Of a stretch of DNA of 37,431 nt, positions 16,359-25,281 are shown piece after piece. The stretch spans positions 1 through 37,431 of the forward strand of contig JAKSDL010000714.1 of NCBI GenBank assembly GCA_022360105.1. The letters are read 5' to 3'. The notes under the pieces are model-generated. The model was not told the DNA's origin. It saw only the letters and a program-made list of their open reading frames with translations, and ran no database searches. The position numbers were made by a program, and so were the translations under genes. How positions within the stretch are numbered: the stretch's first letter is position 1; each line of letters begins with the position of its first letter. Origin of the DNA: Pseudomonadota bacterium. GTDB taxonomy: Bacteria; SAR324; XYD2-FULL-50-16; JAHJRI01.

Positions 16359-16919
16359 ATGTCCCAAAGATTGATCATCGGTATTTCCGGAGCGTCCGGT
16401 GTCATTTACGGCATTCGCATTCTGGAAACACTCAAACACTATGAAACGATAGAGACCCACCTGGTGATGACCTCTTCGGCGGAGCATACCATTCAACTGG
16501 AAACGGATTATTCGGCAGGCAAGGTTAAAAAACTGGCTACCATCTGTCATGATCCGGAGAATATGGCAGCAGCTATATCCAGCGGCTCATTTCAAACCAT
16601 GGGCATGGTTGTTATGCCATGCTCGATCAAAAGTCTGTCCGGCATAGTGAATTGTTTTAACGATAATTTACTGATCAGGGCCGCTGATGTGACCTTGAAG
16701 GAAAATCGAAAGCTGGTGCTTGTTCCACGTGAAACCCCTCTTCATAAAGGTCACCTGGAGCTGATGGTTCGTTTTGTCGACAGGGGCGGTGTCCTGATAC
16801 CTCCTTTCCCGGCTTTTTACCATGCTCCTCAGACGGTTCATGATATTGTGGATCAGACCGTGGGAAAAGTCCTGGATCAATTTCAAATAGAACACAATTT
16901 GTTTCAACGTTGGAAATGA
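16359..16919 (+). CDS. ubiX: Flavin prenyltransferase UbiX
   Basis: UbiX attaches a dimethylallyl unit to FMN to make prenyl-FMN, the cofactor of UbiD-type decarboxylases used for example in ubiquinone or menaquinone routes and aromatic acid metabolism. The 186 residues align almost throughout with E. coli UbiX: GISGASGVIYG at residues 8-18, ETHLVMTSSAEHTI, AAISSGSFQTMGMVVMPCS, SLSGIVN, LVLVPRETPLHKGHL, PPFPAFYHAPQT and a C-terminal VLDQFQIEH. No ubiD lies in the window. There is no Shine-Dalgarno before the ATG. The codons for VPRET carry a near-match to parS (16721-16736). Confidence 0.96.
   Translation: MSQRLIIGISGASGVIYGIRILETLKHYETIETHLVMTSSAEHTIQLETDYSAGKVKKLATICHDPENMAAAISSGSFQTMGMVVMPCSIKSLSGIVNCFNDNLLIRAADVTLKENRKLVLVPRETPLHKGHLELMVRFVDRGGVLIPPFPAFYHAPQTVHDIVDQTVGKVLDQFQIEHNLFQRWK
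16721..16736. promoter_or_regulatory. parS-like sequence inside ubiX
   Basis: TGTTCCACGTGAAACC differs from the parS consensus at two positions, position 5 (T to C) and position 16 (A to C). It is 13.3 kb from the perfect site. The resemblance may be accidental because the conserved UbiX motif VPRET can be encoded by these very bases. Confidence 0.35.
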
Positions 16920-17180
16920 TCTGATTGTTTCCTCAGCCCACCGGGTTGAATCAGTATTGTTCATGAGCTGGCTCATTTTGGCCTTTCAATGAATTGTGCA
17001 TATAATTAAAATTCACATGGACAATTGCTCAAAGTAAATTCAGTCCTAGGCGTTCACAAGGCACACATCGGACGAACAATAACCCGTCAGGCATACCTAA
17101 GGACATAGCTTTAAAACCTCAAAAAGGTAGTCAAGTCCGCGAATTTCAGCCAAAGCCTGCATTAAAAATTATAGATTTTC

Positions 17181-18782
17181 ATGTCAACAGAAGCAGAACT
17201 AATACAACACGTGGCTCAACGCCGCACATTCGCAATCATCAGTCATCCTGATGCAGGGAAAACCACAATCACAGAGAAAATCCTGCTTTACGGGGGAGCC
17301 ATTCAAATGGCCGGGACAGTAAAAGCCAGAAAATCCAAGAAATTTGCCACTTCGGATTGGATGGAAATTGAAAAACAGCGCGGTATCAGCGTTACCTCTT
17401 CGGTGATGAAATTCAGCTACAACGATTTTGAAATCAATCTGCTGGATACTCCCGGTCACCAGGATTTTTCTGAAGACACCTATCGAGTTTTGACTGCCGT
17501 AGATAGCGCCTTGATGCTAATTGACGGTGCCAAGGGGGTAGAGGCACAGACTAAGAAGTTACTTGAGGTCTGCCGTATGAGGAACACCCCTGTGATGACG
17601 TTCATGAACAAGTTTGATCGGGAATGCAATAATCCCTTTGATCTCTTGGATGAAGTGGAAAATGTATTAAAAATCCAGTGCAGTCCACTTTCCTGGCCCA
17701 TTGGCATGGGGAGGGACTTCAGAGGTATTTACGATTTAACGTCACAAAGCCTGCGTATCTATCACAATCTGGAAAAGAAACATGAATTTGAAACGATTCC
17801 GCTAACAGATCTGGATGATCCGAAACTGGATGAAACAGTGGGTAGCGATTATGCCGATCAATTGCGTGAAGACATGGAGTTGCTGGAAGGTGCCGGCACA
17901 CCGTTTACCAAGGAAGATTATTTAAGCGGGAAGATTACCCCGGTTTTCTTTGGTTCTGCCTTGCGCAACTTTGGAGTATTTGAATTTTTGCACCAGTTTC
18001 TTAAACATGCACCTGAGCCTCAAGCCAGGGAGGCTGTAGAGCGAGTTGTTACTCCGGAAGAATCCAAGCTTACGGGATTTATCTTCAAAATTCAGGCTAA
18101 CATGGATCCTTCCCATCGCGATAGGATTGCTTTTATGCGAATCTGCTCGGGGAAATTCAACCGGGGAATGAAGCTCTATCACTGTCGCTTGCAGCGAATG
18201 ATAAAGATGAACAGCACAGTGACCTTCATGGCTAAAGAACGGGAAACACTGGATGAAGGTTATGCCGGAGATATCCTTGGACTTTACGACCCCGGTATTT
18301 TTAAAATTGGAGACAGCTTTAGCCTTGGAGAGAATCTCAGTTTTAAGGGCATACCAAGCTTTTCCCCTGAAAACTTCATGAAAGTCCGCCTGGCTGATCC
18401 GCTCAAGGGAAAACAACTTGAAAAGGGACTGATTCAACTCACCGAGGAAGGTGCCACCCAGGTATTCAAGGCGGTTGCCAGTAACGATCATATTCTCGGT
18501 GTTGTCGGTGTACTGCAATTTGAAGTGATCAAATTCAGGCTTCAGCACGAGTACAGCGTGGAAGGAGTCTTTGAATCCGTCCCTTACACCTGCGCTCGTT
18601 GGTATCATAGCGATGACGACAATGTCCTGAAGAAATTTGAAGAACGATACATCGCCCAAATCGCCCTGGATGTGAAAGAGAAAAAGATCTTCCTCTGCAA
18701 TACCACCTGGGATCTGGAGTACGCCCAAAAGAAATTCGAAGGGATCGAATTTTATCAGAATTCAGATCACATTCCGGTATAA
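17181..18782 (+). CDS. prfC: Peptide chain release factor 3 (RF3)
   Basis: RF3 is a translational GTPase that recycles RF1/RF2 from the ribosome after peptide release. The 533 residues are standard length. GTP-binding motifs are clear: P-loop SHPDAGKTT near residue 21, RGISVTSSV (G2), DTPGHQDF (G3) and NKFDRE (G4). The RF3-specific features follow: QMAGTVKARKSKKFATSDW after the P-loop and the C-terminal domain with LQFEVIKFRLQHEY. The 261-base gap from ubiX (16920-17180) shows no gene, and no Shine-Dalgarno precedes the ATG. Confidence 0.97.
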   Translation: MSTEAELIQHVAQRRTFAIISHPDAGKTTITEKILLYGGAIQMAGTVKARKSKKFATSDWMEIEKQRGISVTSSVMKFSYNDFEINLLDTPGHQDFSEDTYRVLTAVDSALMLIDGAKGVEAQTKKLLEVCRMRNTPVMTFMNKFDRECNNPFDLLDEVENVLKIQCSPLSWPIGMGRDFRGIYDLTSQSLRIYHNLEKKHEFETIPLTDLDDPKLDETVGSDYADQLREDMELLEGAGTPFTKEDYLSGKITPVFFGSALRNFGVFEFLHQFLKHAPEPQAREAVERVVTPEESKLTGFIFKIQANMDPSHRDRIAFMRICSGKFNRGMKLYHCRLQRMIKMNSTVTFMAKERETLDEGYAGDILGLYDPGIFKIGDSFSLGENLSFKGIPSFSPENFMKVRLADPLKGKQLEKGLIQLTEEGATQVFKAVASNDHILGVVGVLQFEVIKFRLQHEYSVEGVFESVPYTCARWYHSDDDNVLKKFEERYIAQIALDVKEKKIFLCNTTWDLEYAQKKFEGIEFYQNSDHIPV

Positions 18783-18823
18783 TTCAGTCCGATTATTTAT
18801 TTTTTCGCACATCACGTTTTCGT

Positions 18824-18881
18824 CAAAAACGAAATTAGTTTTTGGATGACGTAAATGTTTCTGCTTCGTTAGCTTTTTTTT
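18824..18881 (+). terminator. Weak candidate terminator region after prfC
   Basis: CAAAAAC (18824-18830) and GTTTTTG (18838-18844) form a seven-pair A/T-rich hairpin; a run of eight T follows at 18874-18881. The stem is weak and the T-run is about 30 bases away, so this is tentative. Confidence 0.3.
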
Positions 18882-18956
18882 GAACAGCTTATTGTTTTGC
18901 TGAATCACGAACCCAGCAATCAGATTGTTCTAAACTTAAAATCCCCAAGGAGTGAC

Positions 18957-20129
18957 ATGCACAAAATCTTGACGATGAATCAGATTTCCCCCAAAGGATT
19001 GGATCGTTTTTCCAGAGATAAGTATGAAGTAGCGAGTGAAATCAGTACTCCTGACGCCATCATGGTCAGAAGTACTCCTATTAAACCGGAAGACCTGCCA
19101 TCGTCCCTGTTGGCAATAGCCAGGGCTGGCGCCGGTGTGGACAAGATTTGTGTTAATGATTGTACTTCGCGGGGGATTCCGGTTTTCAATACACCGGGTG
19201 CCAATGCGAATTCGGTAAAAGAGCTGGTTATGCTTTCGCTGTTACTGGCCTCTCGAGGAGTTATTCGCGGTATACGGTTTTTGGATCGGTTAGCACGGGA
19301 ATCCAGCGACCCGACGGAAATTACCAGGGTAGTGGAAAAAGAGAAAAAGAACTTTGCAGGTAGCGAGATTATTAATAACACCCTGGGAATTGTCGGATTG
19401 GGTGCTATTGGTTCCAAAGTGGCTGAAATGGCGATGGGAATGGGAATGAATGTATTGGGATATGATCCCAGTATCTCCGTAGAATCTGCCTGGAGATTGC
19501 CAAATTCGGTTGAGCGGATCGAGAATCTGCCTTCACTCTTGGCAAAATCGGATTTCATTACCCTGCATATTCCCATGCTGGAATCCACCAAGTATATGAT
19601 CAACGAGGAGTCTCTCCAGTTTGTGAAGAAAGGTGCCAGGTTATTGAACTTCTCCAGGGAAGGCATTGTAGAGCCGAATGCTGTTGTCAAGGCATTGGAT
19701 GCAGGGCTGCTTTCAAGGTTTATCACCGATTTTCCTCATCCGGTCTTGATGGGCAGGGAAGATATTATTTTGATGCCTCATATTGGAGCCAGTACCAAAG
19801 AAGCAGAGGAAAATTGTGCTACTATGGCTGCGGATCAACTAATCGATTTCATCGAAAACGGAAACATCATCAATTCCGTTAATTTCCCAAGATTGATCCT
19901 TGAGCGATCCAGCGACCATCGAATAGCGTTTTCCAATAAAAACGTTCCCAACATGCTGGGACAGGTGCTTCCCATTCTGGCGGAACACCATATCAACGTC
20001 TTGGACATGTTGAATAAAAGCAGGGGAGAGATCGCATACAGCATCCTGGATCTGGATAAATCGATCACGCCGGATACAGCTGACAGGATTAAATCCATTG
20101 ACGGAATATACTCCTTAAGATCTCTATAA
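18957..20129 (+). CDS. serA: D-3-phosphoglycerate dehydrogenase
   Basis: The enzyme oxidises 3-phosphoglycerate to 3-phosphohydroxypyruvate, the first step of serine synthesis. ATG at 18957 is chosen because AAGGAG (18947-18952) lies just upstream; the frame is open 20 codons further up without support. The 390 residues show an N-terminal substrate-binding part (VRSTPIKPEDLP, ARAGAGVDKI), the NAD Rossmann motif GIVGLGAIGSKVAE, catalytic Arg in NFSREGIVEP and His in MPHIGASTKEAEEN, and a short C-terminal ACT domain (GQVLPILAEHHINVLDMLN), the usual site of serine feedback. The segment before PHIGAS reads TDFPHP, as in the short form of this enzyme. serC follows by 55 bases. Confidence 0.95.
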   Translation: MHKILTMNQISPKGLDRFSRDKYEVASEISTPDAIMVRSTPIKPEDLPSSLLAIARAGAGVDKICVNDCTSRGIPVFNTPGANANSVKELVMLSLLLASRGVIRGIRFLDRLARESSDPTEITRVVEKEKKNFAGSEIINNTLGIVGLGAIGSKVAEMAMGMGMNVLGYDPSISVESAWRLPNSVERIENLPSLLAKSDFITLHIPMLESTKYMINEESLQFVKKGARLLNFSREGIVEPNAVVKALDAGLLSRFITDFPHPVLMGREDIILMPHIGASTKEAEENCATMAADQLIDFIENGNIINSVNFPRLILERSSDHRIAFSNKNVPNMLGQVLPILAEHHINVLDMLNKSRGEIAYSILDLDKSITPDTADRIKSIDGIYSLRSL

Positions 20130-20184
20130 TCTAAATTTGAATGGATTGATTGCCCAACCATAACCCCCAAAGCGAGAAAGATTC

Positions 20185-21276
20185 ATGAAAGAAAAAGTAT
20201 ATAATTTCGGAGCAGGCCCGGCAAAACTTCCTTTTCCCGTGATTCAGAAAATCCGGGAAGATTTTCTCGACTTCAAAAACATGGGATCTTCTGTTATCGA
20301 AATCAGCCACCGCTCCAAAGAATTTGATGATTTACTTTGTGAGACTGATGAGCTGTTTAAAGAAGTCGTGTCGCTGCCTGACAATTACAGAATTTTATAT
20401 GTACATGGCGGTGCACAGATGCAATTCTCGGCCATTCCCATTAATCTGATTGGCAGAAAACCAGCTCGCAGAGCTCTGTATTACGAAAGCGGAAACTTTG
20501 CCAGGGTAGCGGCAACCGAGGCAAAAAAATACGGCGACATCGTTATTGCAGGAAACAGTTCCGATACCAACTACGACAGGATTCCTGAATTCAAACCGGC
20601 AGATCTGGATGATGAGGCATCATATGTCTATATCACCAGCAACAATACAATCTTCGGAACTCGCTGGCATGAATTCCCGGAGACTGGCGATATCCCCCTG
20701 GTTGTAGATGCAACCTCTGAAATTCTTTCCAGAAAGATGGATTATTCAAAATTTGGATTGATCTTCGCAGGCGCCCAGAAAAACCTGGGACCTTCCGGAA
20801 TTGCCATGGTTGTCATCCGGGAAGACCTTCTGGAGTACGCCCCGGCTGATACCCCTAAATTGCTGCATTACAAGCTGTATGACGAAAAGCATTCGCTTGC
20901 TAATACCAACAATACCTTTGCCATTTATGTGATCAACCTGGTTCTGAAATGGCTGAAAGAAGAGGGTGGGGTGGAAAAAATCCAACAAATAAACGAAAAG
21001 AAAGCAGCGTTTTTGTATGACTATCTGGATGCTACCGATTTTTACAAGGGCCATGCGCATCCGGATCATCGTTCCATTATGAATGTCACATTCAATTTGC
21101 CATCGCAGGAATTGCTGGATCTCTTCCTGAAGCAGGCAACAGAGGTTGGTTTAACAGCATTAAAAGGGCATCGTAGTGTCGGAGGGGCCAGAGCTTCGAT
21201 CTACAACGCTATGCCAATGGAAGGAATCGAAGCACTTGTTTCCTTTATGAAAGAGTTCGAACAGAAAAACGGCTAG
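20185..21276 (+). CDS. serC: Phosphoserine aminotransferase
   Basis: SerC is the PLP-dependent transaminase that converts 3-phosphohydroxypyruvate and glutamate to phosphoserine, directly after SerA in the pathway. The 363 residues are typical: NFGAGPAKLP at the start, EISHRSKEF, HGGAQMQFSAIP, TSNNTIFGTRWHEFP, VVDATSEILSR, and the PLP-binding Lys in FAGAQKNLGPSG, with KGHRSVGGARASIYNAMP near the C-terminus binding the substrate phosphate. The gene is in tandem with serA (55-base gap) and proC (27-base gap), so the three are probably one operon. The final serine step (SerB) is not in the window. Confidence 0.97.
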   Translation: MKEKVYNFGAGPAKLPFPVIQKIREDFLDFKNMGSSVIEISHRSKEFDDLLCETDELFKEVVSLPDNYRILYVHGGAQMQFSAIPINLIGRKPARRALYYESGNFARVAATEAKKYGDIVIAGNSSDTNYDRIPEFKPADLDDEASYVYITSNNTIFGTRWHEFPETGDIPLVVDATSEILSRKMDYSKFGLIFAGAQKNLGPSGIAMVVIREDLLEYAPADTPKLLHYKLYDEKHSLANTNNTFAIYVINLVLKWLKEEGGVEKIQQINEKKAAFLYDYLDATDFYKGHAHPDHRSIMNVTFNLPSQELLDLFLKQATEVGLTALKGHRSVGGARASIYNAMPMEGIEALVSFMKEFEQKNG

Positions 21277-21303
21277 TTACACCAATAAGCATAGAGATAA
21301 ACC

Positions 21304-22119
21304 ATGTCAAAACCTGTTTTGGTAGGATGCGGAAACATGGGCTCTGTGCTGGCGGATGCCATTATTGAAAAAGGTATTTGTTCAGCGAAGGAGCTTACTG
21401 TTATTGAGAAATATACAAATCAATACACCCAAAAACTGCAAGAGAAAGGAACACGTGTGCTGGAGCATTTCAGCGAACTGTCCGGTAATCAGGATTTGGT
21501 GATTATTGCTGTAAAACCCCAGGATTCCTCGGAAGTTTTGGATGAAATAGTCGCTGGAGTTGATGAGAACACGCTTGTTATCTCCATCATGGCTGGGATT
21601 ACTTTGGAAGTTTTGAAAAACAAACTTCCGGAGGCTCAAATTATCCGTTGCATGCCTAATACTCCCTGCGCCATACAGCAGGGAATGGCTGTTTATTGCG
21701 GGAATGGACGGGTCTCAGACAAGTCTTATGTAATTGCGCAGTCAATTCTCTCAACCATGGGAAAGGCCTTCCGGGTTAAAAAGGAGATTATGATCGATGC
21801 GGCGACAGGAATTTCCGGAAGCGGTCCGGCCTATGTGTTTTACCTGGCGGAAGCCTTGAAAGAAGGAGCTATCAAGCTGGGATTCGATGAAGAACAGGCC
21901 GATTTATTGGCCACGCAAACCTTGCTGGGATCTTCAACCCTGCTGCACCAATCGAAAGATTCTCCGGAAGAACTCCGCAGAAAAGTAACCTCACCCAACG
22001 GAACTACGTTGGAAGCAACCAAGCATTTCGATGCCAAAGGTCTGAAACAGATTCTGATAGAAGGATTTGAAGCAGCCTATAATCGTTCTATAGAGCTGGG
22101 GAAACCAAAAGAGAATTGA
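21304..22119 (+). CDS. proC: Pyrroline-5-carboxylate reductase
   Basis: ProC reduces pyrroline-5-carboxylate to proline with NAD(P)H, the last step of proline synthesis. The 271 residues contain the Rossmann motif LVGCGNMGSVLA at the N-terminus, IIAVKPQ, SIMAGITLEVL, RCMPNTPC and the signature region GISGSGPAYVFYLAEAL and VTSPNGTTLEA in the helical dimerisation domain. It is the last gene of the serA-serC-proC run and ends 15 bases from the convergent hydrolase gene. pruA, the catabolic enzyme acting on the same intermediate, lies 1.2 kb further on. Confidence 0.97.
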   Translation: MSKPVLVGCGNMGSVLADAIIEKGICSAKELTVIEKYTNQYTQKLQEKGTRVLEHFSELSGNQDLVIIAVKPQDSSEVLDEIVAGVDENTLVISIMAGITLEVLKNKLPEAQIIRCMPNTPCAIQQGMAVYCGNGRVSDKSYVIAQSILSTMGKAFRVKKEIMIDAATGISGSGPAYVFYLAEALKEGAIKLGFDEEQADLLATQTLLGSSTLLHQSKDSPEELRRKVTSPNGTTLEATKHFDAKGLKQILIEGFEAAYNRSIELGKPKEN

Positions 22120-22134
22120 TTCCATTTATAATCC

Positions 22135-23082
22135 TCATCCCCGTTCAAGTTTCTCTACATAAGCAATCACACCCTGGATATTTAGTTTGATATCATTATC
22201 CAGCGACCCCTTTTCCGGGATATCACCCGTTACTCCCAAAGCAGCCAGCTCAGAATAAAGTCTTTCCCTGATAAATTCGAAAAGCTTTTCAAAGGACCTT
22301 TCTTTCTGATAATGCTTGGCACAATCGTCCCCAAAAAAACTAACCAGTTTTTTAGCCTGTTGAAGCAGAGCCACTCCGTTTTCTGCCATACCATAATGGG
22401 TAAAATAGACTCTCTCCGGATTCAATGAGATCAATCGATCCATGGTTTTTACCATGATTTCAGGAACAAACTGGGTCGGAGCCGTGACAGGCAGGGAAAA
22501 GGCAATGCCCTGATCATCATACAACTGACGAAAAAATATGCCGGCGTTGTCCCCTGAAAAAAGCCCTTTGCTTGTCGGATCATTCACGACAAGATGATGA
22601 AAGGCGTGTCCGGGTGCATCCAGAAAATGCAAAATTCGATTGTTACCAAGATCCAGGGTATCTCCATCTTCCATCACTTTAATTCGTTCTGCAGGAATGG
22701 GGAGGATTGGTTTGAAGAGTGAATCAAAGGCATTGCCGTAAACTTGACGCGCCCCTGCAATCAATTTTTCCGGATCTGCCATATGCTTGGCACCCCGCTG
22801 ATGAACCAAAAGTTTGGCATTGGGGCACTGCTCCATCAACAAACCGGCACCACCGGCATGATCCAGGTGGATATGGGTGACGGCAATGTAATCCACTTGT
22901 TCAGGTTGGATATCCAATTCTTTCAAAGAGTTATGGATTATGTCGTTGGAAGGGGCTGCACCGGTTTCAATCAAAATGGTTTTCTCTTCCTTAATTACAT
23001 AACCGGTGGAACGATAAATTGTTTTTAAGTCAACTAAAGGAACCTGATAGATATTATGATCAAGCGATTCAGTTAATAGCAT
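22135..23082 (-). CDS. Metallo-beta-lactamase-fold hydrolase
   Basis: The 315-residue protein has the metal-binding HxHxDH motif (THIHLDHAGG, His70, His72, Asp74, His75), a further His in DAPGHAFHH, the bridging Asp in FSGDNAG and a final His in YFTHYG, so all dinuclear zinc/iron ligands of the fold are present. No signal peptide is visible, so it is probably cytoplasmic. The C-terminal 100 residues are helical. Families with this arrangement include lactonases, glyoxalase II-like thioesterases and others; the sequence does not single one out. It stands alone on the minus strand between proC and pruA. No clear Shine-Dalgarno precedes the ATG. Confidence 0.88.
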   Translation of the reverse strand: MLLTESLDHNIYQVPLVDLKTIYRSTGYVIKEEKTILIETGAAPSNDIIHNSLKELDIQPEQVDYIAVTHIHLDHAGGAGLLMEQCPNAKLLVHQRGAKHMADPEKLIAGARQVYGNAFDSLFKPILPIPAERIKVMEDGDTLDLGNNRILHFLDAPGHAFHHLVVNDPTSKGLFSGDNAGIFFRQLYDDQGIAFSLPVTAPTQFVPEIMVKTMDRLISLNPERVYFTHYGMAENGVALLQQAKKLVSFFGDDCAKHYQKERSFEKLFEFIRERLYSELAALGVTGDIPEKGSLDNDIKLNIQGVIAYVEKLERG

Positions 23083-23360
23083 GAGTTATCCGAGTGAACG
23101 TTATCTGCGTCATATTACCGAACAGCCGCCATTGATTTGTATTAACATACTGGCGATTGTTCTCCAAGGGAGCCTCAATGCTAAGAAATGCAGATTTTGA
23201 TGTCAAACTGTTGCATTATGAAAGATAGTCATATCTCGTATGAATAATTTCAATTATACTTAGGCCATCCTATCTGATATTGATAAACAAAATGGTAAAT
23301 ATCACCAAAGGTTTGATTACTCGCTTATAATTGTTAAACCATTCTAAAAGGAGGCAGAAT

Positions 23361-25001
23361 ATGTCTTTAGGAATTTTTAATGTACCGGAGCCCAAAAACG
23401 AAGATGTGAGATCCTATCTGCCCGGATCAACTGAAAAAGTGTCATTAAAAAAGGAACTTGAGAAGCAGAAAAGCAATCCTATTGAAATTCCGTTGGTCAT
23501 AGGCGGTGAAGCCGTCAAATCAGGAAATACAGTAGATATCAAAGCACCCCATGATCTTTCACTAAAATTAGGGTCATTTCATCAGGCCGGGGAAAAAGAG
23601 ATCAATCAGGCGATCGATTGTGCTTTGGAAGCCAGTAAAACCTGGTGCAAAACTACTCCTGAAGACCGTGCCTCCATATTCTTAAAAGCTGCCGATCTTT
23701 TAACCGGACCTTACCGCGATGTCTTGAATGCTTCGACCATGCTGGGGCAGAGCAAAAACGTTTTCCAATCGGAAATTGAAGCAGCTTGCGAGTTGGCAGA
23801 CTTCTGGAGATTCAATGTTGCCTACATGATGGATGTCTATAAGAATCAGCCTCCTGTCAGTCCTGCTGGAATGTGGAATCGTTCAACCTATAGACCATTG
23901 GAAGGATTTGTCTTTGCCGTAACCCCATTCAACTTTACTGCAATTGGCGGTAACCTTCCCACTGCGCCAGCGCTTATGGGCAATGTTTGTGTCTGGAAAC
24001 CATCCAGTACGGCAGTGCTCAGTAACTATTATTTAATGGAGCTGTTTAAGGAAGCCGGACTTCCCGATGGTGTAATTAATTTCGTTCCGGGTAAAGGTCG
24101 AACAGTTGGTGATCCCGTATTGGCCAGTCCTTATTTCTCAGGCATCCATTTTACCGGATCAACCGCTACTTTCAATTCCATGTGGAAGACAATCGGTGAA
24201 AACCTGAGTAAGGGACTCTACAAGACATATCCTCGCATTGTAGGTGAAACCGGTGGAAAGGATTTTGTATTCGCCCACCCGGATTCTGATGTCAGATCTC
24301 TTTCGGTTGCTTTGATCAGGGGAGCTTATGAGTACCAGGGCCAGAAGTGCTCTGCCGCCAGTCGTGCCTATATTCCCGAATCAATTTGGCCGCAGGTACA
24401 AAACGATTTAAAGCAAATGATTGCTGAAATCAAAGTGGGTGATGTCTGCGATTTTGATACCTTTATGGCTGCAGTGATCGACAAGGCGTCATTTGATAAC
24501 ATCGCTTCCTACATCGATTATGCCAGGAAAGCCGATGACGCTGAGATTGTTGCCGGTGGCGAATATGATGATTCCAAGGGGTATTTTGTACAGCCTACCG
24601 TGATCCTGACCAGCAATCCCAAGTTTAAATCGATGGAAGAAGAGATCTTCGGTCCGATTCTGACTATTTATGTTTACAAAGATAGCGATGTCGAAGCCAC
24701 ATTGGATCTTCTGGATGAAACCAGTCCTTACGCTTTAACAGGCTCCATATTTGGAAAAGATAGACTTGCATTGGCCAAGGCTGCGGATCGATTGGAAAAT
24801 GCAGCCGGTAACTTTTATATTAACGACAAACCTACTGGCGCAGTGGTCGGTCAACAGCCATTCGGTGGCGCCCGGGCAAGTGGGACCAATGATAAGGCGG
24901 GAAGTGTCCTGAATCTTTTGCGATGGGTGAGCCCAAGGGCCATCAAGGAAACGTTTGTTCCGCCTACGGATTTCAAATATCCTCATATGGCAGAGAAGTA
25001 A
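23361..25001 (+). CDS. pruA: L-glutamate gamma-semialdehyde (1-pyrroline-5-carboxylate) dehydrogenase
   Basis: This aldehyde dehydrogenase oxidises glutamate semialdehyde to glutamate with NAD, the second step of proline breakdown. It is the stand-alone type related to mitochondrial ALDH4A1, not the PutA fusion. The ATG at 23361 follows a perfect AAAGGAGG (23347-23354); the frame is open ten codons upstream. The 546 residues show the family N-terminus (GIFNVPEPKNEDVRSYLPGS), NAD-site FNFTAIGGNLPTAPAL, HFTGSTATF, catalytic Glu in VGETGGKDF, catalytic Cys in YQGQKCSAASRAY and the C-terminal GQQPFGGARASGTNDKAG. No proline dehydrogenase gene is in the window. A strong terminator follows. Confidence 0.95.
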   Translation: MSLGIFNVPEPKNEDVRSYLPGSTEKVSLKKELEKQKSNPIEIPLVIGGEAVKSGNTVDIKAPHDLSLKLGSFHQAGEKEINQAIDCALEASKTWCKTTPEDRASIFLKAADLLTGPYRDVLNASTMLGQSKNVFQSEIEAACELADFWRFNVAYMMDVYKNQPPVSPAGMWNRSTYRPLEGFVFAVTPFNFTAIGGNLPTAPALMGNVCVWKPSSTAVLSNYYLMELFKEAGLPDGVINFVPGKGRTVGDPVLASPYFSGIHFTGSTATFNSMWKTIGENLSKGLYKTYPRIVGETGGKDFVFAHPDSDVRSLSVALIRGAYEYQGQKCSAASRAYIPESIWPQVQNDLKQMIAEIKVGDVCDFDTFMAAVIDKASFDNIASYIDYARKADDAEIVAGGEYDDSKGYFVQPTVILTSNPKFKSMEEEIFGPILTIYVYKDSDVEATLDLLDETSPYALTGSIFGKDRLALAKAADRLENAAGNFYINDKPTGAVVGQQPFGGARASGTNDKAGSVLNLLRWVSPRAIKETFVPPTDFKYPHMAEK

Positions 25002-25010
25002 TGTCCGAAA

Positions 25011-25040
25011 AAAGTTGGGGATGATAACCCCAACTTTATT
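25011..25040 (+). terminator. Rho-independent terminator of pruA
   Basis: AAAGTTGGGG (25011-25020) and CCCCAACTTT (25028-25037) form a perfect ten-pair stem with a seven-base loop, ending in a short T-rich tail, ten bases after the pruA stop. Confidence 0.85.
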
Positions 25041-25063
25041 CAACTATACGGGCATAGATTGTC

Positions 25064-25095
25064 TGTCATCCTGAACGAACGTGAAGGATCTGACA
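25064..25095. repeat. REP-like palindrome upstream of amrS
   Basis: An imperfect palindrome begins TGTCATCCTGAACG and ends GAAGGATCTGACA. It resembles the GTCATCCTGAGCGAAGCGAAGGATC type of intergenic repeat that I recall from many bacterial genomes. It shares TGTCA/TGACA ends with the element at 26429-26530. Confidence 0.6.
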
Positions 25096-25281
25096 GAGCC
25101 TAACAAAACGACGAATCCACCTCTGAGTTGAAACAATACCCATCCTAATTTCCTTTTCCCTGTTAATTCAAATATCAATCCATCTTCCCAATTGCGAAAT
25201 CACCGGCAGCAGACTAAGATGAGGTTATTCTTGTTTGCGTAAAAATATGGTCTAAGTAAGCATTTCTTTCGGGATAATATT

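Noticed and set aside
17922..18728. 268-codon open frame on the minus strand inside prfC
   Set aside because: It lies wholly opposite a well-conserved RF3 gene and its translation has no recognisable motifs; it is a shadow frame.
18980..19726. 248-codon open frame on the minus strand inside serA
   Set aside because: It is antisense to clear serA motifs and its composition is that of a reverse-complement shadow.
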